A stretch of DNA of 64,000 nucleotides, from contig NZ_JABTCG010000003.1 in assembly GCF_014610845.1 (NCBI RefSeq), positions 62,001-126,000 on the forward strand, given 5' to 3'. The stretch's first letter is position 1; each line of letters begins with the position of its first letter. The stretch comes from Maribacter arenosus (GTDB lineage Bacteria; Bacteroidota; Bacteroidia; Flavobacteriales; Flavobacteriaceae). The position numbers and the translations under genes were made by a program. Below, one piece after another: positions 55,957 through 64,000 of the stretch. The notes under the pieces were generated by a model that worked only from the letters and a program-made list of their open reading frames with translations, had not been told where the DNA came from and made no database searches.

Positions 55957-57462
55957 TTAGCGCATTACCTTTTTTAAAACCCCTAGAACACCACGAATAA
56001 AGGTGGCGCTCGTCAATACTTTGATAACCGGATTCTGTCTTGTACTTCTTCGGGTCGATGTTCGTCTACCCGCAGAGCTTGTTTTTTCTTTTTCCGCTTC
56101 CTTTTCTGCCTTTTCGATCTTTTCGTTCAGTATTTCATAAGCACTTTCCCGATCTATTTCTTGGTTATATTTCCCGACCAATTTCGAATTCTTGATTACC
56201 GAATTCAATTCGCTATCGGTCAGAATATCCATTCGGCTCATAGGGGCACGTAATAAAGTGGCGGCCAAGGGTGTTGGCCGTCCTTTTTCATCCAAGGCCG
56301 AAATCAAGGCTTCCCCGATTCCAAGGGAAGTCAAGACTTCCTTTGTGTCATAGTAATCCGAGATAGGGTAGTTTTCCGCCGTTAGTTTTATGGCCTTTCG
56401 ATCTCTGGCTGTAAAGGCACGTAAGGCATGCTGGACTTTTAGCCCCAATTGTGCCAAGACCTCATTGGGTACGTCAGTTGGGTTTTGGGTTACAAAATAA
56501 AGGCCGATTCCTTTTGAACGGATTAATTTAACAATACTTTCAATCTGATCCAATAAAGCCTTTGAAGCTTCCTTAAAGATCAAATGGGCTTCATCTATAA
56601 ACAATATTAGTTCAGGCTTGTCGCTATCCCCTTGTTCCGGGAACGTGGCATATACTTCTGCCAACAAGCTCAACATAAACGTCGAAAATAATTTAGGTCG
56701 ATCTTGGATGTCCGTCAATCGTATGATGTTAATATAGCCCCTTCCATTTTCATCAATACGGGTCAAATCATCAACTTCAAAGGATTTTTCCCCAAAAAAC
56801 AAATCGGCACCCTGTTGTTCTAATTCAATGATCTTTCTTAGAATGGTACCTGTAGAACTCGTGGAAATACGTCCGTAATCCTTTGTGAATTCCTTCTTGC
56901 CCGCACCAGTGGCATACTGAAGCACTTTCTTGAAATCCTTCAGATCCAGAAGTGGCAGTTTATTGTCATCACAGTATTTGAATACCACAGCGACTATGCC
57001 TTCCTGGGTTTCCGAAAGATCCAATATTCTTGAAAGGAGTATTGGCCCGAATTCTGAAACCGTTGCACGTAATTTAACCCCATCCTGTTCTGAAAGGGAA
57101 AGGATTTCCACCGGAAAATTTTTCGCTTCGAAGGGTATCCCTATTTTGGCGTGTCGTTCATCGATTTTAGGATGTCCAGGGCTAGGTTGGGCCAGGCCAC
57201 TAAGGTCTCCTTTTAAATCCATTAACAAGACCGGTATTCCTTTATCAGATAAATTCTCGGCAAGGACCTGAAGCGTTTTGGTTTTTCCCGTCCCGGTAGC
57301 TCCTGCGATCAGTCCATGGCGGTTCAAGGTTTTAAGAGGTATTTTTACTAGGGCATTGGTGACAGCCTCGCCATCGAGCATGGCTGCACCCATAGTTATG
57401 GAATCGCCTTTCGTGGTATACCCTTTTTCGATATGTGCAAAGAATTTTTCTTTGGAACTCAT
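55957..57462 (-). CDS. HerA-like DUF853 family ATPase
   Basis: 501 residues from the ATG at 57462 (MSSKEKFFAHIEKGYTTKGD, the usual family N-terminus); the ATG at 57492 would add ten non-family residues. It has Walker A GATGTGKT (54-61), Walker B in ELILFIDEAHLIF, and the arginine-finger region GLYFVTQNPTDVPNEVL. The C-terminus is basic and low in complexity, EKAEKEAEKEKTSSAGRRTS, suggesting nucleic-acid contact. Homologs of E. coli YjgR; a DNA translocase role is inferred from the fold. No NurA nuclease is nearby. Confidence 0.9.
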   Translation of the reverse strand: MSSKEKFFAHIEKGYTTKGDSITMGAAMLDGEAVTNALVKIPLKTLNRHGLIAGATGTGKTKTLQVLAENLSDKGIPVLLMDLKGDLSGLAQPSPGHPKIDERHAKIGIPFEAKNFPVEILSLSEQDGVKLRATVSEFGPILLSRILDLSETQEGIVAVVFKYCDDNKLPLLDLKDFKKVLQYATGAGKKEFTKDYGRISTSSTGTILRKIIELEQQGADLFFGEKSFEVDDLTRIDENGRGYINIIRLTDIQDRPKLFSTFMLSLLAEVYATFPEQGDSDKPELILFIDEAHLIFKEASKALLDQIESIVKLIRSKGIGLYFVTQNPTDVPNEVLAQLGLKVQHALRAFTARDRKAIKLTAENYPISDYYDTKEVLTSLGIGEALISALDEKGRPTPLAATLLRAPMSRMDILTDSELNSVIKNSKLVGKYNQEIDRESAYEILNEKIEKAEKEAEKEKTSSAGRRTSTRRSTRQNPVIKVLTSATFIRGVLGVLKKVMR

Positions 57463-57524
57463 GAGGTCTAATTTTCGATAAAAATAGGGCATTTTTAGGC
57501 AACAATAAAACGATAAGTTAGTAC

Positions 57525-57532
57525 TATCTTTG
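57525..57532 (+). promoter_or_regulatory. -7 box of the queE promoter
   Basis: TATCTTTG fits TAnnTTTG exactly and ends 4 nt before the first ATG (57537). Transcription would begin near 57537, so the mRNA is almost or completely leaderless. It would use the ATG at 57537, 57540 or 57546. Confidence 0.5.
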
Positions 57533-57536
57533 CCAA

Positions 57537-58169
57537 ATGATGAATATGAAGGTTTTGGAATTGGTCAATAAAGGCCTGATGCTTCCGCTTATGGAAGAGT
57601 TTTATACCATCCAGGGCGAAGGATACCACAAAGGTACGGCCGCTTATTTTATTAGGGTTGGGGGTTGTGATGTAGGTTGCCATTGGTGTGATGTTAAGGA
57701 AAGTTGGAACGCGGATACACATCCACCGACAGCTATTGAAAGCATTGTGGAAAAAGCAGCGACGTTTTCCGATACGATCGTTGTTACTGGGGGTGAGCCC
57801 CTCACCTGGGATATGGGACCGTTGACCAAGGCGCTTAAAAATAAAAATTTACAAACCCATATCGAAACATCCGGTGCATATGAACTAAGTGGGACTTGGG
57901 ATTGGATATGCCTTTCACCCAAGAAAAACAAACTCCCCACCGCTGAGGTTTATAGGCAAGCCCATGAATTGAAGGTAATTGTCTATAATAAACATGATTT
58001 TCTTTTTGCGGAGGAACAGGCCGAACAAGTTAACAAAGACTGCATTTTATATTTACAACCAGAATGGAGTGTACGGGAGAAGATTATTCCCCTAATCGTT
58101 GATTATGTGATGGCAAACCCCAAGTGGAAGGTATCATTACAGACCCATAAGTACTTGAATATTCCTTAG
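57537..58169 (+). CDS. queE: 7-carboxy-7-deazaguanine synthase
   Basis: 210 residues. QueE is a radical SAM enzyme of the queuosine pathway, converting 6-carboxytetrahydropterin to 7-carboxy-7-deazaguanine. The cluster motif is C44, C48 and C51 in VGGCDVGCHWCDVKESW. The substrate-binding EEFYTIQGEGYHKGTAAYFI and the SAM region VVTGGEPLTW are present. Start codons at 57537, 57540 and 57546 are all possible; the promoter sits so close that the message may be leaderless. No other queuosine gene is adjacent. Confidence 0.95.
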   Translation: MMNMKVLELVNKGLMLPLMEEFYTIQGEGYHKGTAAYFIRVGGCDVGCHWCDVKESWNADTHPPTAIESIVEKAATFSDTIVVTGGEPLTWDMGPLTKALKNKNLQTHIETSGAYELSGTWDWICLSPKKNKLPTAEVYRQAHELKVIVYNKHDFLFAEEQAEQVNKDCILYLQPEWSVREKIIPLIVDYVMANPKWKVSLQTHKYLNIP

Positions 58170-58270
58170 TTCGAATTACTAAGTACGATGAACCAAGGTT
58201 TACCTTGCATCGACAATCCCCACATCCCCACATGGGTGAGACCATGCCGGCAAGGTATCCGTAATTTTTT
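58151..58270 (+). other. Structured intergenic region after queE
   Basis: Two overlapping hairpins compete. The first is CGATG-CAAGG (58186-58198, with a 3-nt bulge) pairing with CCTTGCATCG (58203-58212). The second is TACCTTGC (58201-58208) pairing with GCAAGGTA (58250-58257), followed by a T-run at 58265-58270, so it resembles a terminator. An imperfect GTACTT/AAGTAC pair (58151-58156/58181-58186) lies further upstream. It is probably the queE terminator, but the alternative pairings are unusual. Confidence 0.45.
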
Positions 58271-58287
58271 CAATGCACCTTCTAAGG

Positions 58288-59112
58288 CTAGGGTCTAGCG
58301 CCATTAGCTTGAAGGTCCAAAAGACATTCAGAACCTAGTCCTGGAATGCTGGCTAATCCTTTTGAGGTTCTTTGCTCCAACAATTTTTTCATACCCGAGC
58401 CAAACTGTAATTCTGCCCGCATAAGACAGCCTTCAACAGTACAGTGATTATCACCTATTTGGTTGTTATCATCGTCTGTTGTAGTGCCCTCATGCTCATT
58501 TACGGGCGCCGAACCAAGGTTGACGAGTCCCATTAAATGGCCAAATTCATGGTTCAAGGTCGCAGTCTCAATATCTTCGACACCAACATAGATGCTTTTG
58601 CTTGCCAACTTCCTTATTGTATCTTCATAGATTACCATCGATGTATTCCAGTAGACCGCCCCTAAGGTAACTAGGTCTTCCTCTTCAACATCCCCATCAG
58701 AAGGGGCATCGGCGAAATAAATATAAATGGCCAAAGTTTTACCATCATTGAAGGCCGTTCTGTTCTTTTTTTCCAAGTCGTCAACTTCTTCCAAGGTCAA
58801 TTTTTCCTCATTGGGAGAAGGTAATTCGTTGTATATGATTTCAATATCGTCCTTGTATATATGTTGTTCCAAAAAGGTGACAAAATCGGTCATTGCCAAC
58901 GAGGTTGGTCTATAACCGGTGACATAGGCAATTTCAATGAGTAATTTGTCAAAGGTGGTATCCGATAGAATATCGTTGGCAGATTCGCCAGAAGCTTTAT
59001 AGTTGGCAGAATGATTTACTGTGATTGGTTCTGTCGTATCGCTCGAGTCTTTAGAACAACTTAGGTTAAATGCTAAAAACAGGACCAATACTGCCAAAAG
59101 TCGATTTTTCAT
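58288..59112 (-). CDS. Zinc metalloprotease-like lipoprotein
   Basis: 274 residues. Lipobox FNLSC with C19, then SKDSSD. The zinc motif is HEFGH at 188-192 in ATLNHEFGHLMGLVNLGS. The position of a third histidine of metzincins holds asparagine (N198), so the third ligand must come from elsewhere, perhaps the later HEG segment or NHCTVEGCLM. The CLM methionine is the likely Met-turn. It looks like the lipoprotein metalloproteases found in Flavobacteriaceae; its target is unknown. The start ATG is at 59110-59112. Confidence 0.82.
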   Translation of the reverse strand: MKNRLLAVLVLFLAFNLSCSKDSSDTTEPITVNHSANYKASGESANDILSDTTFDKLLIEIAYVTGYRPTSLAMTDFVTFLEQHIYKDDIEIIYNELPSPNEEKLTLEEVDDLEKKNRTAFNDGKTLAIYIYFADAPSDGDVEEEDLVTLGAVYWNTSMVIYEDTIRKLASKSIYVGVEDIETATLNHEFGHLMGLVNLGSAPVNEHEGTTTDDDNNQIGDNHCTVEGCLMRAELQFGSGMKKLLEQRTSKGLASIPGLGSECLLDLQANGARP

Positions 59113-59208
59113 AGCTTTTTTTAAAATGATATCGTCTATTATTTTTACAGATTGAAAATATAGACATTTTTCGTTTAAAAAGATAACGCAAAAATAATGC
59201 CGTTGGTA

Positions 59209-59898
59209 TCAAATACGTGTTAATCTGGCTAAATAGTCGTAATGTTCGCCCTCACTTACAAGTTCACAACGTAAACCACATTCGAAAGCCACATTCTGAA
59301 GGATATTATAATCCAAATACAACCATGGAAAAGATGAACTGGCCAAGCCTTTATAATGCATCGTAAATTCTACTTCACCATAGTATGCGGTAAACGCTTC
59401 ATCGGGATCGAACATATAGATGATATCACTGGAATCCAATAAAATTTGCCCATTTGAACGTAATAGGGATTTAAAATGTATCAAATAGGACTTTAAATCG
59501 GAAAGTTTGCCAACGATTCCGATGCCATTCATCAATAGGAGCAGTGTATCGAACTTTGGTCGGGTGAAATCAAGTATCGAACTATTAATAGTAGACTCTA
59601 TGCCCCGTCGAATACAGGTTTCAATGGCTCCACTGGAATGATCCAATGCGGTGACCTGAAATCCTTTCTCTTGGAGGTATAGACTGTGGCTTCCCGCCCC
59701 ACATCCAATATCCAAAACGGCTCCCCGACATAAGTTTAGGGCATTTTGTTCAAGAGCGGGCATTTCTTCATAGGACCTAAAAAGGTAGGGAATAGGAATT
59801 ATGTCTTCTTCATCCAAGGATGAAAACGTAATGATATCCTCCGTGTATTTGCCATTTAGGTAATCCAGCAATGCCTTACCGAAAACATCCATTTCCAT
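59209..59898 (-). CDS. Class I SAM-dependent methyltransferase
   Basis: 229 residues. Motif I is AVLDIGCGAGSHSLYL (residues 60-75); the acidic end of strand 2 is in FQVTALDHSSGAIET and LLLLMNGIGIV is motif IV-like. The methyl acceptor is unknown; small-molecule methyltransferases of this size are common. It is transcribed alone and divergent from the DUF2059 gene. Confidence 0.85.
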   Translation of the reverse strand: MEMDVFGKALLDYLNGKYTEDIITFSSLDEEDIIPIPYLFRSYEEMPALEQNALNLCRGAVLDIGCGAGSHSLYLQEKGFQVTALDHSSGAIETCIRRGIESTINSSILDFTRPKFDTLLLLMNGIGIVGKLSDLKSYLIHFKSLLRSNGQILLDSSDIIYMFDPDEAFTAYYGEVEFTMHYKGLASSSFPWLYLDYNILQNVAFECGLRCELVSEGEHYDYLARLTRI

Positions 59899-59955
59899 AG
59901 AATTCGTACTTTGCGAACAAAAGTGGGACTTTTAGTCCGTTTTATAAAACCGAAT

Positions 59956-60477
59956 ATGAAGCAAATCAAACTATTTCTTTATTGTTTTCTTTTGACCCCT
60001 TTGGTCTGCATGGCACAAGAATCGAACTTTTCCAAGGATATCAAGGATTATCTAGAGCATAATGGCACAATGCGGCAATATGAATATGCTTATGATCAGT
60101 TGATGATAATGATGGAGGGGAATTATCCCAAGAGCGAGGACAATAAACAGGGTTGGACCTATTTAGAAGAGAATAGGGGTAAGGCCTTGGAAGAGATGAA
60201 AAGTTTAATGGTTCCTATATATCAGGAAAATTTCACCCATGAAGAAATCAAACAAATGGGGGCTTTTTACAAAACCGAAGCAGGTGTTTTGTTGATAACG
60301 GACCGCTCGAAAATGACAGATATCCACAAAGAGGAATTGAATACTTTTTATAATTCGGTCGTGGGCCAAAAGATTATAAGCAAGAAAGAAGTGCTTATAT
60401 CGGAAATATCAAAGGTGTCAGAAAGTTGGAGTCGCCAATTGTATGAAACTTCATTACGACTTTTGCAAAATGGATGA
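59956..60477 (+). CDS. Secreted DUF2059-domain protein
   Basis: 173 residues from the ATG at 59956; the upstream in-frame start at 59911 lacks a signal peptide. A signal peptide (MKQIKLFLYCFLLTPLVCMA, cleaved near AQ) precedes a helical domain with the DUF2059 pattern HEEIKQMGAFYKTEAGVLL and FYNSVVGQKIISKKE. It is probably periplasmic, function unknown. Its stop overlaps the start of the YkgJ gene by 8 nt, so the two are translationally coupled. Confidence 0.8.
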   Translation: MKQIKLFLYCFLLTPLVCMAQESNFSKDIKDYLEHNGTMRQYEYAYDQLMIMMEGNYPKSEDNKQGWTYLEENRGKALEEMKSLMVPIYQENFTHEEIKQMGAFYKTEAGVLLITDRSKMTDIHKEELNTFYNSVVGQKIISKKEVLISEISKVSESWSRQLYETSLRLLQNG

Positions 60478-60964
60478 GGTGATACGACAGCTCCCAAAAA
60501 AGGCGTCCGAAAAATTGAAGGACAACAAAAAGTTTTTTACCAGATTAAGAAAGAGGCCCCCAAAGAATTTAGATTATCTAATGCAGGAGTTGCATACGGC
60601 CGAATTTCAACGAACGGACTGCCTAAACTGTGCCAATTGTTGCAAGACCACAGGACCTCTTTTTACCAATACTGATATTGAACGCATTTCGAAACATTTC
60701 CGATTGAAGCCGCAAAAATTCATTTCAGAATTTTTAGAGGTAGATGAAGAAAATGACTATGTGTTGCAGCAGCTTCCCTGTACTTTTTTAGGAGCGGACA
60801 ATCTATGCACTATTTATGAGGTCAGACCTAAGGCATGCCGCGAATTTCCGCATACCGACCGCAAAAAATTCCATAAAATAAGTAATCTCACCCTCAAAAA
60901 CGTGGCCATTTGTCCTGCAGCTTTCAATATTGTCGAGGAAATGAAAAAAAGGATAAAACATTAA
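60470..60964 (+). CDS. YkgJ-family cysteine-cluster protein
   Basis: 164 residues from the ATG at 60470, inside the last codons of the DUF2059 gene; an earlier in-frame start at 60443 is less likely. The CxxCxxCC motif is in TDCLNCANCCKTTGP, with later cysteines in LPCTFLGADNLCTIYEVRPK and ACREFP, as in the family that binds zinc or an iron-sulfur cluster. Function unknown. The convergent namZ ends 12 nt away. Confidence 0.88.
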   Translation: MDEVIRQLPKKASEKLKDNKKFFTRLRKRPPKNLDYLMQELHTAEFQRTDCLNCANCCKTTGPLFTNTDIERISKHFRLKPQKFISEFLEVDEENDYVLQQLPCTFLGADNLCTIYEVRPKACREFPHTDRKKFHKISNLTLKNVAICPAAFNIVEEMKKRIKH

Positions 60965-60976
60965 GGGTTAATAGCC

Positions 60977-62215
60977 CTAGTCGTATATTAAATACTTTGC
61001 CCTAATAACCTTAAACTTATCCAAATCATCTTTCCAGGTGGCCTTGATTTCCGATTCGGAGAGTCCGGCTTCAATTTGTTGCTGTAATTTTGAAGTTCCG
61101 GCGTGTTTGGTAAAACCACTGGTTATGAAAACCTTATTCTTATCGGTTGCATTTTTATAAGCATCGATAATCCACTTTAAGGAAACCTCGTTCATTCTAG
61201 GAATTTTAGTAAGATCCTTGCCATAACAAACCTTTCCATTTTCCTTTGGGCTTTTTGAACCGAAATTGGGTCTCGGCCAGTATTTGAAACTGTATTGGGT
61301 GCTATCAAGGAAAGATGCACCATACCGTTGAAACTGAAATTCGGTACCCCTACCCGCATTTATATGGGTGCCCTCGAACAATCCCAGACTGGGATAGAGA
61401 TTGATGGCGATATCGTTGGGTAAATTGGGTGACGGTCGAACAGGCAGACTATATTCCGAATCATGACTGTAATTTTCCAAGGGTATAAAAGTCAAATCAA
61501 CCTTTGCCTTATTTGCCAACCAGCCTTCTTCATTGATCATGATGGCATATTCCCCTATGGTCATACCATAGACCAAAGGTATAGTGGTCATACCGAGGAA
61601 ACCCGTATGTTCTTTTTCCATAGTAGGACCGTCGACATAATGGGCATTCGGATTAGGTCGGTCCAATACCACAATAGGAATGTCGTATTCCGCACAGGCC
61701 TCCATGACCAATTGCAGCGTAGCGATATAGGTATAAAAACGAACGCCTACATCCTGAATATCGAAGAGGACCACATCTAGATCTTGGAGTTGCTCCTTTG
61801 AAGGTTTTCGGTTTTTGCCATAAAGCGAAATCAAGGGCAATCCCGTTTTGGTGTCTATGCCGTCTTGAACCTTTTCGCCGGCATCAGCCTGCCCCCGAAA
61901 TCCATGCTCTGGTGCAAATACTTTTTTAATGTCGATATTCAGGCTTAATAGCGAATCCACTAGGTGGGTATAGCCATTTTTTTTGAAGATCACACTGGTC
62001 TGGTTCGCAACCACCCCAACTTTCTTTCCCTTTAACAATTCTAGATAGGCTTCAGTACTGTTAGCACCAACAACAATCGGCTTTTTTTCCACCTGTTCGG
62101 CATTGTCGCTTTTCGAGTCCTGATTGTTTTTAGTCTGTTTTTCAGTGTTTCCACAAGATGACACAATTAAAACCCATAAGAAAACTGTACTTTTGAAACT
62201 GGATAAAAATGCCAT
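60977..62215 (-). CDS. namZ: DUF1343 protein, exo-beta-N-acetylmuramidase NamZ-like lipoprotein
   Basis: 412 residues. Lipobox LIVSSC near residue 21, then GNTEKQ. The NamZ domains are clear: GKKVGVVANQTSV, FAPEHGFRGQADAGEKVQDG, LFDIQDVGVRFYTYIATLQL, VLDRPNPNAHYVDGP and EGTHINAGRGTEFQFQRYGA. The enzyme removes N-acetylmuramic acid from peptidoglycan fragments, allowing wall recycling. Its start is only 3 nt from the divergent ABC permease start. Activity is inferred from family. Confidence 0.88.
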   Translation of the reverse strand: MAFLSSFKSTVFLWVLIVSSCGNTEKQTKNNQDSKSDNAEQVEKKPIVVGANSTEAYLELLKGKKVGVVANQTSVIFKKNGYTHLVDSLLSLNIDIKKVFAPEHGFRGQADAGEKVQDGIDTKTGLPLISLYGKNRKPSKEQLQDLDVVLFDIQDVGVRFYTYIATLQLVMEACAEYDIPIVVLDRPNPNAHYVDGPTMEKEHTGFLGMTTIPLVYGMTIGEYAIMINEEGWLANKAKVDLTFIPLENYSHDSEYSLPVRPSPNLPNDIAINLYPSLGLFEGTHINAGRGTEFQFQRYGASFLDSTQYSFKYWPRPNFGSKSPKENGKVCYGKDLTKIPRMNEVSLKWIIDAYKNATDKNKVFITSGFTKHAGTSKLQQQIEAGLSESEIKATWKDDLDKFKVIRAKYLIYD

Positions 62216-62218
62216 AAT

Positions 62219-63457
62219 TTGAATTTAGAATATTTTATAGCCAAAAGACTCATTAAGGGATCGGCGCATAAAATTAGTATATCTGCACCGATAATAAAAA
62301 TAGCTATCACGGCCATAGCCATTAGTGTTTTTATGATGTTGATCGCCATTGCCACGGGGGTTGGTCTAAAGCACAAGATTCGGGAAAAAGTAGCTGCCTT
62401 CAATGGCCATATACAGATTTACAATTACGATAATAATACCTCCGATGTTTCTGTGGTACCGGTTTCAAAGGAACAGGATTTTTATCCCAATTTCACCGCT
62501 GTGCATGGTATTGTACATATACAGGCCGTGGCCACCAAAGGGGGCATAATACGCACTGAGGATACCTTTGAAGGTTTTATAGCAAAAGGGGTAGGTGCCG
62601 ATTATAATTGGGAAGTTTTCAAGGAATATTTAGCGGAAGGGTCATTGCCTGATTATTCAAATGATTTGAATACCGATGTACTACTGTCAAAATTAATGGC
62701 CAACAGGTTGCAATTGAAGGTTGGTGATTCTTTTTCGGCTTTCTTCCCGAAAGAGGAAGATCCCTTAAAACCAAATCAGAGAAGATTTCAAGTATTGGGT
62801 ATTTATGATAGTGGCTTTGAGGAAATTGACGGCATGTACGTATTTGTCGATATTCGCCATATTCAACGTATGAACAAATGGGAGGAAAACCAAGTGGGTA
62901 ACTTTGAGGTTTTTCTCAATGGTTTTGAAGATTTGGAACAAAAGAACCGGGAGATTTATGGCACTATTCTATCGACTTTGGATACACAAACGATTACCGA
63001 TAAGTATTACAAGATTTTTGAATGGATCGGATTGTTCGACTTTAATATCGCATTGATTATTGGCATTATGATCATTGTGGGGGGCATTAATATGATCACT
63101 GCCCTTTTGGTATTGATCCTTGAACGCACCCAGATGATCGGAATTTTAAAAGCTTTGGGTACTGTGAATTGGAGTATTCGAAAGATATTCCTATATAATG
63201 CCGCATATTTGATCGCCATTGGTCTTTTTTGGGGAAATTTATTGGGACTTGGATTTGTCTGGGTACAAGGGAAATACCGTCTCCTTAAATTTCCAAATCC
63301 CCAAGAATATTATATGGAATATATACCGGTACACCTTGATATGGTCACTGTGATATTGCTTAATCTTGGAGTATTGATCCTATGCTTGTTGATGCTGTTG
63401 GTGCCCTCTTATATCATAACAAGGATTAGCCCTGTAAAGGCCATAAAATTTGAATAA
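62219..63457 (+). CDS. ABC transporter permease, FtsX/LolC-LolE family
   Basis: 412 residues with an N-terminal helix (IIKIAITAIAISVFMMLIAI), a periplasmic MacB-like domain of about 200 residues, and three C-terminal helices (NIALIIGIMIIVGGINMITA, IFLYNAAYLIAIGLFWGNLL, VTVILLNLGVLILCLLMLLV). It resembles the lipoprotein-releasing LolC/E group. The start is a TTG at 62219: an in-frame TAA lies 15 nt upstream and no ATG or GTG intervenes. It begins 3 nt from the divergent namZ. The ATPase subunit is not in this window. Confidence 0.86.
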   Translation: MNLEYFIAKRLIKGSAHKISISAPIIKIAITAIAISVFMMLIAIATGVGLKHKIREKVAAFNGHIQIYNYDNNTSDVSVVPVSKEQDFYPNFTAVHGIVHIQAVATKGGIIRTEDTFEGFIAKGVGADYNWEVFKEYLAEGSLPDYSNDLNTDVLLSKLMANRLQLKVGDSFSAFFPKEEDPLKPNQRRFQVLGIYDSGFEEIDGMYVFVDIRHIQRMNKWEENQVGNFEVFLNGFEDLEQKNREIYGTILSTLDTQTITDKYYKIFEWIGLFDFNIALIIGIMIIVGGINMITALLVLILERTQMIGILKALGTVNWSIRKIFLYNAAYLIAIGLFWGNLLGLGFVWVQGKYRLLKFPNPQEYYMEYIPVHLDMVTVILLNLGVLILCLLMLLVPSYIITRISPVKAIKFE

Positions 63458-63521
63458 TGACTATGATTCAAATGTAAGGTTATTGGCAGAGAAACGATAT
63501 CTTAGCTGAAAATATTCCTTC

Positions 63522-64000
63522 ATGAAATTAACATTACGGCATTTTTATTCCAAATGCTCCCTAAGGGCGTTTTTACTTCTTTTATTCCTAACGACTGCCT
63601 GCAGTAAAGATGGGACAAGTATAGAAAAAGAAATTGAAAAAGAAGGGATAACTATTGCCGATGCGGATAAAATACCGTTGGTTAATATCAATACCAATGG
63701 GGCAACTATTCCTGATGAACCGAAAATCGATGCGGAAGTGACCGTATCCGAAAAAGGTGAAATAACGTTTGTGAACAATATCGGAATCGAGATTCGTGGG
63801 TCTTCCTCCCAGATGTTTCCCAAAAAATCATATGGTTTTGAAACAAGGGATGAAAACAACGAGGATATCGATCTACCATTTCTTGGATTTCCCGAGGAAG
63901 AAGATTGGATTCTTTACGCGCCATACAGCGATAAGACTTTGGTGCGGAACAAATTGATTTTTGACCTTGCAAGGGATTTGGGGGGGTACGCTAGTCGCAC
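63522..64000 (+). CDS. CotH kinase-like lipoprotein, partial (3' end outside window)
   Basis: The start ATG at 63522 gives a lipoprotein signal (LLLLFLTTAC, then SKDGTSIEKE), and the frame is open to the right edge. The CotH core is visible in IGIEIRGSSSQMFPKKSYGF, NEDIDLPFLGFPEEEDWILY and APYSDKTLVRNKLIFDLARD. Bacterial CotH proteins carry a protein-kinase-like fold and act at the surface or on spore coats; in Flavobacteriaceae they occur as lipoproteins. It is separated from the permease by 64 nt. Confidence 0.86.
   Translation, partial: MKLTLRHFYSKCSLRAFLLLLFLTTACSKDGTSIEKEIEKEGITIADADKIPLVNINTNGATIPDEPKIDAEVTVSEKGEITFVNNIGIEIRGSSSQMFPKKSYGFETRDENNEDIDLPFLGFPEEEDWILYAPYSDKTLVRNKLIFDLARDLGGYASR

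Noticed and set aside
55957-57462. HerA-like ATPase as part of a defence island
   Set aside because: No NurA, nuclease or other defence gene is nearby; neighbours are queE and a lipoprotein, so a housekeeping DUF853 protein is likelier.

Overview
The window comes from the chromosome of a Bacteroidota species, almost certainly a marine member of the Flavobacteriaceae. The evidence is a SusC/SusD pair, a FecR and ECF-sigma system with its TonB-dependent receptor, many lipoproteins with acidic residues after the lipobox cysteine, -7 boxes of the TAnnTTTG type, weak Shine-Dalgarno sequences and moderate AT richness. The gene order rplQ-carA-eno-gltA also fits. The genus cannot be fixed from sequence alone; a Maribacter/Muricauda-like lineage is a guess.

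Layout. 1-4344 (minus strand): a SusD-like lipoprotein running off the left edge and its SusC partner, which carries a one-base frameshift. 4752-22008 (plus strand): a continuous str-S10-spc-alpha ribosomal supercluster of 32 genes, rpsL to rplQ, including fusA, secY, infA and rpoA; tuf, adk and map are absent. 22166-23956: two tandem paralogous secreted proteins of unknown function. 24027-29623: carA, eno, a GT5 glycogen-synthase-like gene and gltA. 29731-31667: two amidinotransferase-fold hydrolases, one DDAH-like and one CtlX-like. 31732-39677: an SDR/DUF2867 pair, argS, and an ECF sigma-FecR-TonB receptor cassette. 39785-42073: an acidic multi-repeat lipoprotein and a small protein related to its repeats. 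42264-47312: ffh, a broken four-helix-bundle gene, folD, an M13 peptidase and a 48-residue lipoprotein. 47455-53973: two esterases, LemA with a DUF2207 protein, and a truncated GH43 fragment. 54042-64000: mixed single genes (VOC protein, hydrolase, HerA-like ATPase, queE, metalloprotease, methyltransferase, DUF2059, YkgJ, NamZ, ABC permease, CotH).

How the genes work together. The ribosomal block is the housekeeping core. SusC/SusD and sigma-FecR-receptor are two separate outer-membrane uptake or sensing units. The CE1 esterase and the GH43 remnant suggest a former xylan-type polysaccharide capability. NamZ and the lipoproteins belong to envelope work. The two amidinohydrolases suggest arginine or citrulline catabolism.

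The most unusual structure is outside the genes. (1) Short intergenic elements are built from 7-nt units arranged as inverted arms. They lie upstream of rpmD, rpsK and, more weakly, rpsD; between the sigma factor gene and fecR; and around the broken four-helix-bundle gene. Units differ between loci (GTATTTA-, GTTGATG- and GTTGGCA-like), but the architecture recurs. (2) A fossil copy of the rplQ 3' end with its terminator lies between the two paralogs at 22166-23956. It shows that rplQ tail, terminator and gene were duplicated together. (3) The second copy also holds a long RNA-like hairpin with a GAAA tetraloop. All alignments here were made by eye; no database search was run.
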